Positions 60,305 to 64,000 of a stretch of 64,000 nt of DNA are shown here, in pieces (the stretch's first letter is position 1; the number at the start of each line of letters is the position of its first letter). The position numbers and the translations under genes are program-made. The DNA comes from Plectrocnemia conspersa (Eukaryota; Arthropoda; Insecta; Trichoptera; Polycentropodidae). The stretch spans positions 310,001 through 374,000 of the forward strand of contig VTFK01000003.1 in NCBI GenBank assembly GCA_009617715.1, given 5' to 3'. The notes under the pieces are model-generated. The model saw only the letters and a list, made by a program, of their open reading frames with translations. It searched no databases and had not been told where the DNA came from.

Positions 60305-60433
60305 TTTTGAAAGTGAGATGTCTATTGAGCCCTAATAAACAATATAAAATAAGTATATTATTGCTTACTAATATTTTTAAATCAATTTAATTATCCAACA
60401 ATAACATAAAATGGACTTGCCTCACTTTCAAAA
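60305..60433. repeat. 13-bp inverted repeat 103 bp apart
   Basis: TTTTGAAAGTGAG (60,305-60,317) and CTCACTTTCAAAA (60,421-60,433) match perfectly. TTGAGCC words accompany both arms (60,325 and, inverted, near 60,440). Possible ends of a tiny element. Confidence 0.5.
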
Positions 60434-60714
60434 TCAACGGCTCAATTATATATATTAGTATAATATTACAATCAAATGATGAGCTTTTTATATATATTTT
60501 TAAATCATTTATTACCTCTCAAAAAATTATTAAAAATATGGATAGATTAAAAAAATAGTTAATTATTCTCATATGGTTCAATAAGCACTCATGTTATATT
60601 TTTCAAATGATACTAAATCAAAAAGGTTTTGAGTGCCACCTATCAAAATAATAATACCTTCGAAGGAGTCATTTCTCAAATGTATCATTCGTACAAATTG
60701 TGAAAACTCACTCA

Positions 60715-61150
60715 TTAATTATAATATAAAATCGTGATCGCTTCGGCTAAGTGGCTTTTTAAAAGGATTCTGATTTGCATTTTCTAAAATGGACCGATCA
60801 TCGATCACGGTCACAAATTGGATTGATTGTCGCCCGACTATGACGAAAGATCCTTCTAGAGACCGAATTTCACGAGAAACGCGTCCGGAAATAGCAGAGA
60901 TAAGTAGCACTTAAGATCTTAGAAAGGAGTTCACATTTAAAGAGACAATCGACGGATTCGTGGCCGTCGGATTATCGTTGATACTGCTTCACAGAAGCGA
61001 CGACAATATGGGTATTTTTTTCATTTGTGTCAAACATGACCGGGCTTAAGCTTGACGAGCTTAATTAGATCGACTGAGTAACGGTGTTGATGCAATATTG
61101 TTATTCAATTAGTCGTGTGAAATGTTGATGGCAGCTAAAAGGTAACCCGA
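60715..61150. promoter_or_regulatory. GC-richer island, putative enhancer
   Basis: Balanced composition. Homeodomain-type CTTAATTAGATCG near 61,060 and CAATTAGTCG near 61,108. A 63-codon minus frame (60,719-60,910) reads protein-like in part (SGRVSREIRSLEGSFVIVG) but has no start context, splice sites or domain that I can recognise. Confidence 0.33.
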
Positions 61151-64000
61151 ATTTCCTAATACTATGACATTATTATAATATATATAATGACCAAATTAAT
61201 AATAATTACAAAGCTTTCTGTTAAGTTCATTAGAACTTCGATGAAAAAACTTTGAACGGTTCGCAAAATATTGCTGATCAGTTATGTTTATGAGGAATTT
61301 TTTTCGCGTTCTTCTCAGTTTGTTCCTCTTTTTTGTATATGGAAACTTAAAAACGACTTCATGAAGTACGTTTTTTTGAGCTTGATTTGGTTCAAGATTT
61401 AATTTTGTAGGGTTGCTTGTGAAGTAATTTATTTAAAACATATTATTAATTTGCTTTTCAAGACATTAGAATTTCCTGAATTTTGTAAATTAAAAGTCAA
61501 ACTAGACTAGTGTTAGAATACATACAGATCTAATGCCTTACATAGTAAGAAATTTATGTATTTATACAAAAACTCAAAAGCAGCCGTAGATATCATTTTA
61601 ATAATTGTTCTGTTGAAATAAAAATTATAAAAAAATTGCCTAACATAAAAGCTAGAAAAGGAAAACAACCGCCACATAAATTAAACCATGATATCCTATG
61701 AGAGCACGTCGTGTCATTTTGGTCCAATATTTCCCATTAAACGCGGAAACATGCTCCACATAAAAGGTATTTTCCGAGTGATCTCTCAATAAGAGAAAGG
61801 AATGATGGCTTAATAAAAAAATAACCTAGATTTTAGCTCATATGATTTGTATAATAAAATATATCTACAGTAAAAAATGTAATGTAGTATTATTATTGTG
61901 AGTATAGAAAAACCTCAAATATGAAACTCGTAAGCCTACAAAAAACTTTATTTATTCGAGCGAATGTTATCCTGACTTTTTCGATTCAACATTGCATGTC
62001 TATAGTGTGGTCCCATTTAAGTTTTAGGGTATTTTAATAAAGTCAAATCAACTGTTAAATGTTTGCAAACTTTTTTTCTGTGTTTAATTTTTTGATTTTA
62101 GTTACTTAAAGTTTATGAGCTTTAGAAAAGCATATTAACAATTTGCTATGAATAACGCAGCGTATCGCTTGTTATTGGGTGAGACTAATTATTTTATATC
62201 CTCCATCTCTATTTAACAATTATTTATAAATATATATATTTAATAAATGGTAAAATTATTTCAAAAATTACTCGCCGTTTTTTAAATTAAGTAAAAGCTC
62301 GCAATAATTCAGAGATCTTTATCGTCCATTTATATACATAAATTCTAAATTTTGTCCGGTTTCTGTATATAATTATTATTTTATTTCAATTTTATATTGC
62401 TATAGTGTATAATATAAAAACTTTATATTTTTTTAATAGGCATTTTTTAATGAAAAACATATTTAGCTTGCTTACTTTTTTCACTAGGATTTTCATTGAC
62501 AAGGCTACAAAATTTTTAATATTTTGCTTAGTCGCCTTTTGAAACAAGATATTTTAAAAATAATTTTTATGTCAATATATTTACAACTACGGCAGTAATC
62601 GTTTCAAAAAATTTTGTTTAATTTTAAAAATCTATATATTTTATTATAAAACTTTTCAGTTTAGGTTTTATTTTTTTTTTACTTTTTTAACGGAGCTTTT
62701 TATAATTTTAAAAAGCTGTGATTTTAAAACCAGATGGTAAAACAGACAGGCTAATGAATTTATGTGAGATAAAAAAAAAATTATTCTTAAAACATGTTTT
62801 ATGTAAATATGATTGCTACAGAAATTATCGTATTTTAAGAAAATCAAAATAAATGAAAAAAGTATAAGCAAATCATTTAAAAAAAAATTTATGTGTTTTT
62901 AATCTCCGTATTTTTTATGATTTTTAAAAAAAAAATATTTTTAATTTAAAATAAAATTGCGTATCAAACTAGCTAACGATTTTTACAAGGTGTTTTTTTA
63001 AAAAGTACTTCTGTTTTATTAAAGAACAAATATTATTAATTAAAGCATCTACATCTCTGTTCACCCCCATAGAGAATGTCGACGATAGTGAACTAGCGAT
63101 ATGACGCAAAAAATTCCTTGCCCGCGTTATTTACGCTTTTATATCAAAAAAAATATTTTTGGTCTGACATGTATGTCTAAATACAGAAAACTATAAAAAA
63201 ACGTAATTTTGAGATATTTACAGAAATAAACAAAACAATACAATAAGTCAAATTCCCTTGCACAATGCAGTCCTAGATCGAGTTTTCTAATGTTTAGGAT
63301 AATTTATAAAACTTAAATTATGGTTATCGATTTAAAGTATTATTTAAGATATAAATACAAGAATACATAAGATTAAAACATGAATTATTTATGTATTATT
63401 ACGACTTATACCACTGTTTTAATATGCTATCATATTAAAACAATAGTCAAAGAAATCATATATAACGAAATATGTAATTATAAATAAAGTTTTAATACCA
63501 ATAAAGACTAAAAATGGGTAAATGTGAGAAGAAACAGCTAAATAGATAAAAATAAATAAATTTTTACATGTTTAAAAAAATATTCATGACATAATCTAAA
63601 TGTTCTTCTTATTTACATTACAATATATATGAACCGAAACATATTATTTATCATTTCAGACTATGAGCTCACCACCAGTGAAGCTCGCACCAGATCGACA
63701 CATGACCCAGTATGAGCCTAAGCCTTTAGGCTGATATTAGCAAAGTAAAAATAAAGTCAAAAAAGCAACTATTCCATTGTAATCTGAGGATTTACTTAAA
63801 TTATTTGATCCGTTAGGAGACACATCGAGTTTTAAATCGACTTTGCTATTTTAAAGAACAAATATGAACGATCGGAATATTTACCTGTTTTAGCATAAAG
63901 ATATTAAAATTGAAACTTAAATTAATGTATATATAAAGCACTTCTATGGAATAGAACTATTAAAAGTATCACTCTATTATAATTACCGTTAAAATCATAA
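61150..64000. other. AT-rich spacer to the window end
   Basis: No supported gene. A small mixed-composition patch at about 63,060-63,140 shows nothing identifiable. Frames such as 62,668-62,871 (minus) are Ile/Phe/Lys-rich chance readings. Confidence 0.55.

Noticed and set aside
60719..60910. 63-codon minus frame as a coding exon
   Set aside because: Partly protein-like, but no splice sites, start context or family could be shown; it coincides with a GC-richer island where open frames occur by chance.

Overview
This window looks like nuclear DNA from an arthropod, most likely an insect. The base composition is very AT-rich (roughly 70-75% A+T by eye, not computed). There is no densely packed gene content and no bacterial or organellar signature. 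The recognisable coding matter is decayed insect-type transposable elements: non-LTR retrotransposon reverse transcriptases, hAT transposase fragments and a possible piggyBac-type MITE. The insect order cannot be fixed from the sequence.

I could not assign any intact host gene, so the window reads as a gene desert or a very large intron. Four kinds of material are interleaved. (1) Fossil transposons. A jockey-like reverse transcriptase remnant lies at about 8.8-9.4 kb (minus). A non-LTR element (family B) at 11.3-14.0 kb is split by a 1,485-bp hAT element with a perfect 8-bp target duplication. A second hAT derivative lies at 25.2-26.05 kb. Two inverted copies of family A lie at 33.4-35.0 kb (plus) and 43.6-45.2 kb (minus), with a third 3' tail at 53.35 kb. 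Further family B pieces lie at 40.1 kb (plus) and 51.7-52.8 kb (minus). Other RT scraps lie at 40.4 kb (plus) and 56.05-56.3 kb (minus). A tRNA-like sequence sits at 40.8 kb and a putative MITE at 58.3-58.8 kb. (2) Decayed tandem arrays at 2.1-3.6 kb and 28.3-30.75 kb, plus shorter local duplications at 17.5, 36.7, 54.8/55.4 and 59.06/59.29 kb. (3) About twenty GC-richer islands of 100-600 bp inside AT-rich DNA. They carry homeodomain-, Sox/POU- and Exd/Hox-like motifs and palindromes, and most have no coding potential; they resemble the conserved noncoding enhancers around insect developmental genes. (4) A few short possible coding pieces: a candidate 3'-terminal exon at 54,587-54,742 (minus), a stop-interrupted coding remnant at 14,205-14,440 (minus), a possible donor-bounded exon near 19.7 kb (minus) and a 48-codon ORF at 16,556 (plus).

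The least explained signal is a 43-bp core that occurs five times without any insertion or deletion, at about 19.35, 24.18, 38.20, 45.59 and 47.76 kb, in both orientations. Two copies share about 190-230 bp of further flanking similarity; the others keep mainly the core. It could be a short uncatalogued transposon, a family of paralogous regulatory elements, or decayed copies of a coding piece.

All repeat and homology statements come from reading the sequence by eye. No database or alignment program was used.
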